Assembly (NCBI RefSeq): GCF_024138145.1
Contig: NZ_CP099997.1
Location: 1,054,001-1,118,000 of the forward strand
Reading direction: 5' to 3'
Source of the DNA: Natronosalvus halobius
GTDB taxonomy: Archaea; Halobacteriota; Halobacteria; Halobacteriales; Natrialbaceae
DNA: 64,000 bases
In this document: positions 1 through 9,325 of the stretch, in pieces
How positions within the stretch are numbered: position 1 is the stretch's first letter
How the letters are laid out: each line of letters starts with the position of its first letter
The notes under the pieces: model-generated
What the model was told of the DNA's origin: nothing
Seen by the model: the letters and a program-made list of their open reading frames with translations, nothing else
Database searches by the model: none
Program-made: the position numbers and the translations under genes

Positions 1-1365
1 CGCCTTGATCCCCGTGATCGCGAGCAGTGGGAGCGCCCAGAACGGGTTGAACAGGTTCGTGTGCGCGTCGCCGACCGCGTAGGCGATGGTGGCCTGCCCG
101 ACGGGAACGCCGTGACCCTGTGCCGCCTCGACGACCGAAGGACCGAGGACGATCCACTCGCCGCCGCCGGAGGGCACGAACAGGTTGACGATGCCGCCGG
201 CAATCCAGGCGACGATCGGGAACGTCGCCGGCTCCGAGATAGCGAACAGTCCCTCGGCGATCGAAGAGGAGAGCCCGGAGGCGTTCATCATCCCCTGGAT
301 ACCGGCGAAGAACGGGAACAGCAGGATGATACCGGCGGCGGCCTCCGCCGCCTCGCCGAACCGTTCGCGATAGTAGGCGGGGCGCAGGAAGACGAGCAAG
401 CCAGCGAACAGGAACGCGAAGTTCACGAGATTGAGATTCCAGGCATTGAGGCCCTCGGTCGCGAGGAGGTAGCCGACCATGACTACGCCACCGAGAGCGA
501 TCAGTCCGCCGAGGAGTCGACTGTTGTCGATTTTTTCGGCCGGCGTCTCGTACGTGTCGATGCCGCCGTCGGGAACGGTGTCGCTACCGGCCCCCGACTC
601 GTCGAACAGGTTCTTCTCGTCGACGAATTCCGTAATCGAGCGCGTCCGCCCCGCCCCCGGCGCGAGCAGGTACAAGAACGCAGCAGCGACCACGATCGAG
701 GAAACCGTCAGCAAGAGGGCGTAGCTACTGAAGATTGTCTCGCTGGCCGGGACGATTCCGTCGATGTAGCCTCCCTCGATGAACTCATTTTCAGGGGTGT
801 TGAGCAACAGCGGCGCCGACGCCGATAGCCCCCAGTGCCAGGTCAGGCCGAGGCCCATGTACCCGGCGACACACAGCAGCGGGTAGTGAACCGGCATTCC
901 GTTCCGATGGGCTGTCTTTCCCATCTCTCGAGCGAAAATCGCCCCGAGGATGAGGCTGAACCCCCAGTGAATCCACGCCACGGCCATCGAGAAGACGCCC
1001 ACCAGGACGACGGCCTGTTTCCCGGAACTCGGAAGCTGGGTCAAGCGTTTGAGCAACGCGTTCACTCGTGGGTGATACGCGAGCACGAAGCCCGTCATCA
1101 GGATGAGCGTCATCTGCATCGCGAACGCGAGGAACGCCCAGAATCCCTCGAACCAGTAGGTGGTCATCTCGAGCGGATCGGATCCCTCGAAAACGATTCC
1201 GGCGACGAATACGATGTACGACAGGATGATCGCAAACAGAAACGGACTCGGCATCCATCGTTCGACGACGTCTGCGAGCTCTTTTCCGACCCGTTCGAAG
1301 AGTCCTGGTTTCGAGTCGCCACCACGATTCGTCCCTCCGCTGGCACCATTGTCTCGTGTTGCCAT
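1..1365 (-). CDS. atoE: Short-chain fatty acid transporter, AtoE family (3' end outside window)
   Basis: An uninterrupted reading frame runs from ATG at 1365 past the left edge, so the C-terminus is missing; 455 residues are visible. After a short hydrophilic N-terminus it is a chain of hydrophobic helices with features of the AtoE short-chain fatty acid carrier family, such as WIHWGFSLILGA and a Gly/Pro-rich IVNLFVPSGGGEW stretch. Role inferred: uptake of acetate-, propionate- or butyrate-type acids across the cytoplasmic membrane. It is divergent from the MFS carrier at 1428, and an AT-rich palindrome lies about 26 bp before its start. The acyl-CoA synthetase nearby fits a role in activating the imported acid. 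The substrate is not readable from sequence. Confidence 0.85.
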   Translation of the reverse strand, partial: MATRDNGASGGTNRGGDSKPGLFERVGKELADVVERWMPSPFLFAIILSYIVFVAGIVFEGSDPLEMTTYWFEGFWAFLAFAMQMTLILMTGFVLAYHPRVNALLKRLTQLPSSGKQAVVLVGVFSMAVAWIHWGFSLILGAIFAREMGKTAHRNGMPVHYPLLCVAGYMGLGLTWHWGLSASAPLLLNTPENEFIEGGYIDGIVPASETIFSSYALLLTVSSIVVAAAFLYLLAPGAGRTRSITEFVDEKNLFDESGAGSDTVPDGGIDTYETPAEKIDNSRLLGGLIALGGVVMVGYLLATEGLNAWNLNLVNFAFLFAGLLVFLRPAYYRERFGEAAEAAAGIILLFPFFAGIQGMMNASGLSSSIAEGLFAISEPATFPIVAWIAGGIVNLFVPSGGGEWIVLGPSVVEAAQGHGVPVGQATIAYAVGDAHTNLFNPFWALPLLAITGIKA

Positions 1366-1390
1366 GATCCGTGGTAATTGGTAACTGTAT

Positions 1391-1400
1391 TAAATATTTA
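1391..1400. promoter_or_regulatory. Palindromic TATA box shared by two divergent genes
   Basis: TAAATATTTA is an exact 10-bp palindrome in an AT-rich island. Its edges are 25 nt from the ATG of the minus-strand transporter (1365) and 27 nt from an in-frame GTG of the plus-strand carrier (1428). Both distances suit leaderless archaeal transcripts. Confidence 0.55.
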
Positions 1401-1427
1401 TATGTCGAACCGACCAATTCGGGGACA

Positions 1428-2687
1428 GTGACGGGGCCGGTTTCGACGAACGACGGCTACTACTACGGCTGGGTCGTGACGACAGCCTGCTTCATCGGCA
1501 CCTTCGTCATCTTCGGTGTGTCCTACTCCTTTGGCGTGTTCTTCGAACCGTTAGCGGCCGACTTCGACCTCTCTCGAGGCGCGACGTCGCTCGTGTTCTC
1601 CGTCCAGACCCTGATGATCTACGTCGGTGCGGCGCTCTTCGGCGGCATTGCCGACCGCTACGGCGTCAGACGAGTCATGGGCGCCGGCGTAGTGTTGCTG
1701 GCACTCGGGTTGCTCTGGACGAGCGAGGCGAACTCGATCACGACGCTCGGCCTTGCCTACGGAGTCGTCACGGCCCTCGGCATGGGACTGATCTACGTCG
1801 TCTCGTACGCGACCGTTCCCCGGTGGTTCGAGCGCCGTCGAGGCTTCGCGAGCGGTCTCGCCAGCGCCGGACTCGGTGTCGGCATGGTCGCCGTCACGCC
1901 CGTCGCGACGCTCCTCATCGCCCGCTACGGCTGGCGGCGCGCCTATCTCGCCCTTATCGCGGGGCTGGTCGCCCTGCTCGTCGTCGCCACCGTGCTGATC
2001 GAGGACGACCCTCGAGAGCGAGGGGTTCCGGCGAGCGAATTTCCCGCCGGTTACCCGGAGACGCGCTCGCGGTCGAGAGGGTGGCTCGAGCAGGCTCGAG
2101 ACGTCGCGTCGATCGCCACCGGCCGTCGTTTCCTCCTGGTGTTCGTCAGCTGGATACTCATCTACGGGACCCTGTACGTGACGCTGGTCCACCTGGTGGC
2201 TCACGTCACTGACCTCGGGCTCGACGCGCGAGTCGGGGCGCTCGCGCTCTCGATCATCGGGGCCACGACCGCCGCCTCGCGAGCGGCGATCGGGTTCGCG
2301 TCGGACCGCCTCGGTCGGAGCCGTACGTTCATCGGGTGTTCGACCCTAATGGCGCTCTCGACGTTCGCCTTACCCGTCCTGTCGTCGCCAGCCGGGATCG
2401 TCGCCTTCGCAACTGTCTTCGGCGCTGCCTACGGCGGTAACGGGGCGTTGCTGTCCCCGCTCACCGTCGATCTGTTCGGTCCCGACGACGCCAACGCCCT
2501 CTTCGGCGTCGTTTCGCTCGCGTTCGCCGTCTCGGGACTGCTCGCCCCGCCGCTGGCCGGCGCGAGCTACGATCTCTTCGGGACGTACACGCCGGCGTTC
2601 CTCGCCGCCGGGGTCGCCGGTCTCGTGGGCGCGGCACTCACCGGCCTGGCGACGTGGAAAACGGATACTCGATCTCGAGCAGCCTGA
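1428..2687 (+). CDS. MFS transporter, monocarboxylate/oxalate-formate type
   Basis: A roughly 419-residue Major Facilitator protein with twelve predicted helices. Visible signatures are the loop-2/3 motif GGIADRYGVRRVMGAG (G-x3-D-R-x-G-x-R) and its second-half counterpart GFASDRLGRSR. The N-terminus YYYGWVVTTACF resembles monocarboxylate and oxalate:formate exchangers. I prefer GTG 1428 to the upstream ATG 1371, because the TATA palindrome at 1391-1400 would otherwise lie inside the coding region. Its stop is 5 bp from the stop of the convergent acyl-CoA synthetase. The substrate is probably a small carboxylate, by family and neighbours only. Confidence 0.85.
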   Translation: MTGPVSTNDGYYYGWVVTTACFIGTFVIFGVSYSFGVFFEPLAADFDLSRGATSLVFSVQTLMIYVGAALFGGIADRYGVRRVMGAGVVLLALGLLWTSEANSITTLGLAYGVVTALGMGLIYVVSYATVPRWFERRRGFASGLASAGLGVGMVAVTPVATLLIARYGWRRAYLALIAGLVALLVVATVLIEDDPRERGVPASEFPAGYPETRSRSRGWLEQARDVASIATGRRFLLVFVSWILIYGTLYVTLVHLVAHVTDLGLDARVGALALSIIGATTAASRAAIGFASDRLGRSRTFIGCSTLMALSTFALPVLSSPAGIVAFATVFGAAYGGNGALLSPLTVDLFGPDDANALFGVVSLAFAVSGLLAPPLAGASYDLFGTYTPAFLAAGVAGLVGAALTGLATWKTDTRSRAA

Positions 2688-2692
2688 CCGCC

Positions 2693-4729
2693 CTATCGGG
2701 CGTCTTCGAGTGCCTCGAGCGCCGCAGGATTCTCGAGACTCGAGAGATCGCCCAGGTCCTCGCCGGTGTAGGCGGCCTCGATGGCCCGACGGATGATCTT
2801 GCCCGACTGCGTCTTCGGGAAGCCGTCGACGAAGAGGATTTCGCGAGGACGGAACGGTTTGCCGTGTTCGTCGCCGATCTGTTCGCGGAGTTCCTCGCGG
2901 AGTTCCTCGGACTCCTGGACGCCGTCCTCCAGGATGGCGTAGGCGACCACCGCGGTACCGGTCGTGTCGTCGGGGACGCCGACGGCCGCGGCCTGGTTGA
3001 CGGCTTCGTGATCGATCAGAACGCCCTCGATCTCGGCGGGGCCGACCTTCCGACCCGCCACGTTCAGCGCGTCGTCGGCCCGGCCGTGGAGGAACCAGAA
3101 GCCGTCCTCGTCCTTCTGGGCCCAGTCGCCGTGATCCCAGAGATCCTCGAACGTCGACCAGTACTCCTCGAGGTAGCGCTCGTCGCCGCTCCACAAGGAT
3201 TTGGTCATCGAGGGGCACGAATCGCGGGCGACGAGGAAGCCGCGCTCGTGATCGTCTTTGACGGAGTTGCCGTCCTGATCCACGATGTCGATGTCCATGC
3301 CGAGTCCGGGGCCGCCCAGGGTACACGGTTTGAGCGGCTGATCGGGCATCGGCATCAGGAAACAGCCGCAGATCTCGGTGCCCCCGGAGATGTTGACGAT
3401 CGGTGCCTCGCTCCCGCCAACGTGTTCGTAGAACCACTGCCAGCTCTCGGGGTCCCACGGTTCGCCCGTCGAGCCCAGTATTCGAAGCGAAGAGAGGTCG
3501 TGGCCCTCGAGCCACTGATCTCCGTGTTTCCGAAGCGCGCGAATGGCGGTCGGCGAGATGCCGAACTGGGTGAGTTTGTGGCGGTCGATCATTTCCCAGA
3601 AGCGGTCGGGGTTCGGGTAGTCGGGGGCACCCTCGTACATGAAGACGGTGCCGCCGAAGGTGTGGACGCCGATCAGGGTCCAGGGCCCCATCATCCAGCC
3701 GATGTCACTGACCCAGAAGAAGCGATCGGCGGGCTTCAGGTCGAACCCGAAGTGGAGTTCCTTCGCACACTGCAGTTGTACGCCCGCGTGCGTGTGGACG
3801 ATCCCCTTCGGCGTCCCCGTGGTGCCCGAGGAGTAGAGCAGCATCGACTCCTGGCTCGAGTCCAGGGATTTACTCTCGTAGGCGTCGTCCTGGTTCTCGA
3901 CGGCCTCGTGCCACCACACGTCGCGGGCGTCGTTCCACGGAATTTCGACGTCGACAGCCGAGCTATCGTCGCCGGCGTCGGCGTTACCACTGACGTCGCT
4001 CGACCCGAGTCGATCGAAGACGACCGTGTGCTCGACGTGGCCCGCCTGGACGATGGCGTCGTCGGCGCTGCCCTTGAGCGTGACCGGACTGCCCCGGCGG
4101 TAGAAGCCGTCTCCCGTAAAGAGTACCGAACACTCGGCGTCCTCGATGCGGGTGACGACGGCGTCGACACCGAAGCCCGAGAAGATGGGGACGGCGATGG
4201 CGCCGACCTTGAAACAGCCGTAGAGGATCGACACCACCTCTGGCACCATCGGCATGTACAGCCCGACGGTGTCGCCGGTCTCGATACCTGCCGACTCGAG
4301 GTAGTTCGCTACCCTGTTAGCCTGGCGGTGGAGTTCGTGGTAGGTGATCTCCCGGACCTCGCCGTCTTCGCCCTCCCAGATGGTGGCGACCTTGTTGCGG
4401 GTCTCGGCCTCGAGGGCGGCATGACGATCCACGACGTTGTGAGCGACGTTGAGTTCGCCGCCGGGGTACCAGTCGGTGAACTGCGGGCCGTCGCTGTCGT
4501 CCCGGATCTGGTCGTAGTCTTCGTAGAAGTCGATGTCCAGGTACTCGACCAGTTCGTCCCAGAACCACTCGACCCCGCTCTCGCCGTCGTCCCGGTCGGT
4601 CGTGGTGCGTTCGATCAGGTCGTCGTAGTCCTCGATGCCGTACTCGCGCATGAACGCCCGGACGTTGGTGGACTCGACGAACGTCTCGTCGGGTTCGTGG
4701 ACCACCTCGTCGATAAGGTCCCCTTCCAT
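2693..4729 (-). CDS. AMP-forming acyl-CoA synthetase, acetyl-CoA synthetase-like
   Basis: A 678-residue member of the ANL adenylating superfamily. It carries the phosphate-binding loop YSSGTTGTPKG near residues 299-309, the aromatic WVSDIGWMMGP segment, the hinge/adenylate region GRADDALNVAGRKVGPAEIE and the catalytic-lysine C-terminus KTQSGKIIRR. The reaction is carboxylate + ATP + CoA to acyl-CoA + AMP + PPi. The N-terminal half resembles acetyl- and propionyl-CoA synthetases, but the exact acid cannot be told. The gene is convergent with the MFS carrier (5-bp gap). With the AtoE-type transporter and methylmalonyl-CoA enzymes close by, an acetate/propionate activation role is likely. Confidence 0.92.
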   Translation of the reverse strand: MEGDLIDEVVHEPDETFVESTNVRAFMREYGIEDYDDLIERTTTDRDDGESGVEWFWDELVEYLDIDFYEDYDQIRDDSDGPQFTDWYPGGELNVAHNVVDRHAALEAETRNKVATIWEGEDGEVREITYHELHRQANRVANYLESAGIETGDTVGLYMPMVPEVVSILYGCFKVGAIAVPIFSGFGVDAVVTRIEDAECSVLFTGDGFYRRGSPVTLKGSADDAIVQAGHVEHTVVFDRLGSSDVSGNADAGDDSSAVDVEIPWNDARDVWWHEAVENQDDAYESKSLDSSQESMLLYSSGTTGTPKGIVHTHAGVQLQCAKELHFGFDLKPADRFFWVSDIGWMMGPWTLIGVHTFGGTVFMYEGAPDYPNPDRFWEMIDRHKLTQFGISPTAIRALRKHGDQWLEGHDLSSLRILGSTGEPWDPESWQWFYEHVGGSEAPIVNISGGTEICGCFLMPMPDQPLKPCTLGGPGLGMDIDIVDQDGNSVKDDHERGFLVARDSCPSMTKSLWSGDERYLEEYWSTFEDLWDHGDWAQKDEDGFWFLHGRADDALNVAGRKVGPAEIEGVLIDHEAVNQAAAVGVPDDTTGTAVVAYAILEDGVQESEELREELREQIGDEHGKPFRPREILFVDGFPKTQSGKIIRRAIEAAYTGEDLGDLSSLENPAALEALEDAR

Positions 4730-4840
4730 GTCACTGACACGGTTTGCTGTCCCGTATCATGAACGTTACCGTCTCGATGTCGGCCGAAACCTGCGAGTAC
4801 CCCACAAACGCTTTTGGCCGCGGCGACCCTACCTCGAATC

Positions 4841-5431
4841 ATGTACGTACGGGACGCGAAAAACCGGGAAGAGGTCTGGCTTCTCGATCACATCGAGGCG
4901 ATGGGGCTCGACGACACGGCGTTCCGGTCGCGTGACTACGTGGTCGCCATCGACGAGGAATCGGGGGAGAAAGCGGGGTTCGGCCGCATCCGTATCCACA
5001 AACCAGACGACGCCGACGACGTCTGCGAGTTGACGAGCATCGGCGTCCTGGAGGAGTGGCGCGGACAGGGCGTTGGCGCCCACGTCGTCGAACGACTGGT
5101 CGAGTACGCCGGCGACGAGGGCTTCGAGACGGTCTACACCCTCACCGGAGAGGGGGCCTACCTCGCGCAGTTCGGCTTCAGTCGCCTCGAGGAATCGGCC
5201 CTCCCTGCCGTGTTACAGGAACGACTGACGGACAAACGGGAGGGCGTCGATCCGGACGCGGTCCCGCTCGCCATCGGCGTCGACGGGTTCGAGATGCCCG
5301 GACGATTGCGAGAAGCGTTCAAGGAGGCGAACGAATCCGAGGGCGCCGACGCCGGCGACGAGGATTCCCCCGAGGACTTCGGTATCGATCCGGACACGGC
5401 GACGTACAAGTACGACACCGGGCGTCGATGA
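4841..5431 (+). CDS. GNAT family N-acetyltransferase
   Basis: A 196-residue protein. The acetyl-CoA-binding motif A is visible as EEWRGQGVGAHVVERLVEYA, with R-G-Q-G-x-G, followed by the FETVYTL strand. The N-terminus reads YVRDAKNREEVWLLDHIEAM. The tail from about residue 150 is acidic. The start at ATG 4841 is chosen because a TATA-like ACAAACGCTTTT lies about 30 nt upstream; an in-frame ATG at 4814 would add nine atypical residues. It is divergent from the acyl-CoA synthetase (111-bp gap). The acceptor is unknown. Acetylation of that CoA synthetase, as in bacterial Pat/Acs control, is an attractive but untested idea. Confidence 0.85.
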   Translation: MYVRDAKNREEVWLLDHIEAMGLDDTAFRSRDYVVAIDEESGEKAGFGRIRIHKPDDADDVCELTSIGVLEEWRGQGVGAHVVERLVEYAGDEGFETVYTLTGEGAYLAQFGFSRLEESALPAVLQERLTDKREGVDPDAVPLAIGVDGFEMPGRLREAFKEANESEGADAGDEDSPEDFGIDPDTATYKYDTGRR

Positions 5432-5500
5432 CGCTCGAACCCCGGCACGGACCATCCGATGAAGAAAGTCACTTAGCCCTGCCATGAGTGGGAGTCGACA

Positions 5501-7369
5501 ATGAGTGATGACGACGATTCCGCAGTGGAGATTCCACAGCGGGCCGAGAGCGGCGCACCGGCGTACGGGACGGTCATGCCGGACCGATTTTCGTCGGACG
5601 AAGTCTTTCAGCGTATCGTCGCGGACGCCGATCACGAGATCACCTCCGGCGTGCGGGAACTGTTCTTCAGCGCACTCGCCGGCGGCTTCGCGATCACGAT
5701 CACGTTCCTGGTCTACGCTTCGATGTCGACGAAGACCGAGAGCGACATCGTCGCCGCCTTGCTCTACCCGCTGGGGTTCATCTACATCATCATCGGCGGC
5801 TACCAGCTTTACACCGAGAACACCCTGCCACCGGTCGCGCTGGTCCTCGAGCGCCTCTCGTCGGTCCCGACGCTACTTCGCCACTGGGTGATCGTCCTCG
5901 CCGGAAACTTCGCCGGCGGCGCGCTCGGAGCGGTGGCCCTCGCCTACGGTGGCGTCTTCGACGCGCAATCGGCCGAAATGGCGATCTACTTCGCCGAAAA
6001 GGGCATCGAAACCCCGGCCACGAGCCTCTTTTTCAAAGGGGCGTTCGCTGGACTGGTCGTCGCGGGGGTCGTCTGGATCAACTTCGCCGTTCGCGACACC
6101 ACTTCGCGGTTGCTCGTGGTCTATCTGGCTTTTCTGACGATCCCGCTCGGCGACCTGTACCACGTCGTCGTCTCCTTCACCGAGGTCGTCTACCTGATCC
6201 TCGTCCTCGGCGACGTTGCGGTGATCCCGGCGATGACCCAGTTCGTGATCCCGGTATTGCTCGGGAACACCCTCGGCGGCGTCCTGCTCGTCACCGTCGT
6301 CAACTACTATCAGACCAGCGACCGGCGACTCGACATCGACCGGTACGAGAACGCTAGACGACTCACCATCCGCGAGTGGCTCCTCGGCTCGCTCTCTGGG
6401 CGAACGTACGTCCCCGTCGTCGACACCGTCGAGACGATCGTTCGCGACGAGGACTCCTACCGGATCCTCGTCCCCATCGCCAACCCGCGAACCGAAGCGC
6501 GACTCGTCGAGTTTGCCTGTGCGCTGGCCGAAACCAAGGAGAAGGGGCAGGTCCACGTCGTCCACATCGTCCAGACGCCCCAGCACATGGCCGACGGCGG
6601 GAGTCATCACGACCGAATCGTTCGCGAGTCCGACCGCCTGCTCGAGGATATCCGCCGGATCGGCGACGGCTACGACGTAGAGTTCGGGACGTCGACCATC
6701 GTCTCTCCTCGATCGTTCGAGGAAATCTTCGACCGCGCCAGGCGAACTCGCCCAGACCTCGTACTCCTCGGGTGGGGACAGGATCAGCTGTGGACCTCCG
6801 CCCGCGCCGAGAGCCACCTGGACGAACTCACGAATCGACTCCCGGCGGACTTCCTCGTTGTCAAAGACCGTGGCCTCGACCCGTCACGGGTGCTCCTTCC
6901 GACCGCCGGCGGGCCCGACTCGAACCTGAGCGCCGAAATCGCACAGGCCCTCGAGACCGGCGCCGATGCCGAGATCAGCCTCCTGCACGTCGTCGACGAG
7001 CCGGCCGACCGGGCGGCAGGCGAAGCGTTCCTCTCCGACTGGGCGAACGATCACGGCCTCGAGAACGCCGACATCGTCGTCGACGATTCGGGAGACGTCG
7101 AGCGGGCGATCTGTCGCACGGCCAGGGACCTGGACAGCACGATCGTCATGATGGGCGCGACCGAGCGCGGGCTGCTCTCGCGGCTCGTCAAGGATTCGCT
7201 CCACATCGACGTCGCCAACGTCGTCGACGGGTCGGTCCTGCTCTCGGAACGGCCGTCACAGCGAACGTTCACCGAGCGGCTGTTCGGGACGGGATCGCGG
7301 GAAGACCGCGTGCTCGAGGAGTACCGCAATCGGGAGGAAAACGCCGAGGCGGCCGAGCCCAGAACGTAG
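5501..7369 (+). CDS. FNT (formate/nitrite) channel fused to two UspA domains
   Basis: A 622-residue two-part protein. Residues ~30-275 are a six-helix membrane domain with hallmarks of the formate/nitrite transporter family, including two re-entrant-type segments, LAGNFAGGALGAV and LLGNTLGGVLLV (the second is the family GN-x2-GG signature). Residues ~310-450 and ~455-585 are two soluble universal-stress-protein domains, beginning YRILVPIANP and RVLLPTAGGP. The second ends with the GATERGLLSRLVKDSL nucleotide-binding-type segment; the first ends more weakly (LLGWGQ). Inferred role: transport of a small monovalent anion, gated or sensed by cytosolic UspA modules. The start is ATG 5501; a nearby ATG at 5484 hits a stop at once. 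Confidence 0.85.
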   Translation: MSDDDDSAVEIPQRAESGAPAYGTVMPDRFSSDEVFQRIVADADHEITSGVRELFFSALAGGFAITITFLVYASMSTKTESDIVAALLYPLGFIYIIIGGYQLYTENTLPPVALVLERLSSVPTLLRHWVIVLAGNFAGGALGAVALAYGGVFDAQSAEMAIYFAEKGIETPATSLFFKGAFAGLVVAGVVWINFAVRDTTSRLLVVYLAFLTIPLGDLYHVVVSFTEVVYLILVLGDVAVIPAMTQFVIPVLLGNTLGGVLLVTVVNYYQTSDRRLDIDRYENARRLTIREWLLGSLSGRTYVPVVDTVETIVRDEDSYRILVPIANPRTEARLVEFACALAETKEKGQVHVVHIVQTPQHMADGGSHHDRIVRESDRLLEDIRRIGDGYDVEFGTSTIVSPRSFEEIFDRARRTRPDLVLLGWGQDQLWTSARAESHLDELTNRLPADFLVVKDRGLDPSRVLLPTAGGPDSNLSAEIAQALETGADAEISLLHVVDEPADRAAGEAFLSDWANDHGLENADIVVDDSGDVERAICRTARDLDSTIVMMGATERGLLSRLVKDSLHIDVANVVDGSVLLSERPSQRTFTERLFGTGSREDRVLEEYRNREENAEAAEPRT

Positions 7370-7458
7370 CGTAGCGCCGGACGAGCGCGGCCGGTTGCGT
7401 TCCCGTCGACCGACTCGTTTGTCAACCTTCAAGCCACAGGAAACCGTCGGCATCGATA

Positions 7459-9141
7459 ATGTTCGATGCCGAGGATCTCGAGGCGATCCGCGAGGGGAAA
7501 GAAACCTGGCACGACGAGCAGGTCGAACCGGTGATCGACCGATTCGGCGAACGCGAGGAGACGTTCACGACCGACACCGGCGGCCAGGAAGTCGATCGAC
7601 TGTACACGCCGGCGGACGTCGCCGACCTCGAGTACCAGGAGGATCTCGGTTTCCCCGGGGAGGCGCCCTACACCCGCGGCGTCTACTCCACGGGCTACCG
7701 GGGTCGGCTGTGGACGATGCGCCAGTACGCCGGGTTCTCGACACCCGAGGACACCAACGAGCGATTTCACTACCTGCTCGACCAGGGCCAGACCGGGCTC
7801 TCGATGGCGTTCGACCTGCCGACCCAGATGGGCTACGATTCGGACGCCGAGATGTCCGCTGGCGAGGTCGGCAAGGCCGGCGTCGCCATCGACTCCCTGG
7901 AGGACATGGAGACGGTGTTCGACGGCATTCCGCTCGGCGAGGTTTCGACGAGCATGACGATCAACGCGCCCGCGTCGGTCCTGCTGGCGATGTACATCGC
8001 CGTGGGGGACCGCCAGGGCGTCGACCGCGCCGAACTCAGGGGAACCATCCAGAACGACCTCCTCAAGGAGTACATCGCCCGGAACACCTACATCTACCCG
8101 CCCGAGCCGTCGATGCGGATCATCACGGACATCTTCGAGTTCTGCGCCGAGGAAGTGCCCAAATTCAACACCATCTCCATCTCGGGCTATCACATCCGCG
8201 AGGCCGGCTCGACGGCCGCCCAGGAACTCGCCTTCACCCTCGGAAACGGCCTCGAGTACGTCGAGGCCGCCATCGACGCCGGGCTGGACGTCGACGACTT
8301 CGCCCCGCAGCTCTCCTTCTTCTTCAACGGCCACAACAACATCTTCGAGGAAGTCGCGAAGTTCCGCGCCGCCCGTCGGATGTGGCACGACCTGATGGAG
8401 GAGCGATTCGACGCGCAAAATCCCAAGTCCAGGCAACTGAAGTTCCACACCCAGACGGCGGGCTCGATGCTCACCGCCCAGCAGATCGAGAACAACGTCG
8501 TCCGGGTGGCCTACCAGGCGCTGGCGGCAGTGCTGGGAGGAACCCAGAGCCTCCACACCAACGGGAAAGACGAGGCGCTGGCTCTCCCCACCGAGCAGTC
8601 CGTCCGGACCGCCCTGCGCACCCAGCAAATCCTCGCTCACGAGTCCGGCGCGGCGGACACCGTCGATCCCCTCGCTGGCAGTTACTACGTCGAGCACCTC
8701 ACCGACGAGGTCGAAGCCGAGGCCTACGACCTCCTCGAGGAGGTCGACGAGCGCGGCGGGATGCGGCGAGCGATCGAACAGCAGTGGGTCCAGCGCCAGA
8801 TTCAGGACACCGCGTTCGACCGCCAGCGCGAGATCGAAGACGGCGAGCGCATCATCGTCGGCGTCAACGAGTTCGAGGTCGAGGAAGACCCCGAGATGGA
8901 CGTCCAGGAGGTCACGGAAGAAGACGAACGGCGACAGATTCGAAGCCTCGAGTCCGTCCAGGAGGATCGTGACGAGGAGGCCGTCGAGGCAGCGCTCGAG
9001 GGCTTGCGGGAGGCCGCGCGGGGCGACGACAATCTCATGCCGGTCATCGTCGACGCGGTCAAAGCGTACGCAACGGTTGGAGAGATCTGTAACGTCTTCC
9101 GCGAGGAGTTCGGGGAGTACACGCCGGGAAGCGCGGTGTGA
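7459..9141 (+). CDS. mcmA1: Methylmalonyl-CoA mutase, large (catalytic) subunit
   Basis: A 560-residue catalytic chain. It shows the substrate-barrel signatures [40 protein letters not shown] and [15 protein letters not shown], and a C-terminal [14 protein letters not shown] / [17 protein letters not shown] segment. It lacks the roughly 130-residue B12-binding domain, as is usual for split archaeal mutases, so a separate small subunit must exist outside this window. It interconverts (R)-methylmalonyl-CoA and succinyl-CoA. Methylmalonyl-CoA epimerase is encoded 1.5 kb downstream. In haloarchaea this pair can serve propionate use and the methylaspartate cycle. Confidence 0.96.
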   Translation: MFDAEDLEAIREGKETWHDEQVEPVIDRFGEREETFTTDTGGQEVDRLYTPADVADLEYQEDLGFPGEAPYTRGVYSTGYRGRLWTMRQYAGFSTPEDTNERFHYLLDQGQTGLSMAFDLPTQMGYDSDAEMSAGEVGKAGVAIDSLEDMETVFDGIPLGEVSTSMTINAPASVLLAMYIAVGDRQGVDRAELRGTIQNDLLKEYIARNTYIYPPEPSMRIITDIFEFCAEEVPKFNTISISGYHIREAGSTAAQELAFTLGNGLEYVEAAIDAGLDVDDFAPQLSFFFNGHNNIFEEVAKFRAARRMWHDLMEERFDAQNPKSRQLKFHTQTAGSMLTAQQIENNVVRVAYQALAAVLGGTQSLHTNGKDEALALPTEQSVRTALRTQQILAHESGAADTVDPLAGSYYVEHLTDEVEAEAYDLLEEVDERGGMRRAIEQQWVQRQIQDTAFDRQREIEDGERIIVGVNEFEVEEDPEMDVQEVTEEDERRQIRSLESVQEDRDEEAVEAALEGLREAARGDDNLMPVIVDAVKAYATVGEICNVFREEFGEYTPGSAV

Positions 9142-9167
9142 GAGTGAGGAGAGAGGTAGCGGCCGGG

Positions 9168-9172
9168 TTTTT
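9168..9172 (+). terminator. T-run after the mutase gene
   Basis: A GC-rich stretch followed by five T's, 26 nt after the mutase stop. This matches the T-tract type of archaeal transcription end. Weak, single-signal evidence. Confidence 0.3.
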
Positions 9173-9325
9173 CAGTCCTGGACACGCCGGCCACACGGTC
9201 GCGTTTCGAAGCGTCCAGGCACTCCCCGGATATTTGCCGGCACGGGCTACCTCAATCGAGCACGCGACCGCCGGCCCGGCGAGTCGAAGCCGCCGTTTCT
9301 TAACCTGGAGCGGTGACCGGCTACC

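Noticed and set aside
2654..4762. A 702-codon frame opposite the acyl-CoA synthetase
   Set aside because: It mirrors the antisense frame of the synthetase; composition (many D/V/G/E/R) is a GC-bias artefact and there is no domain.
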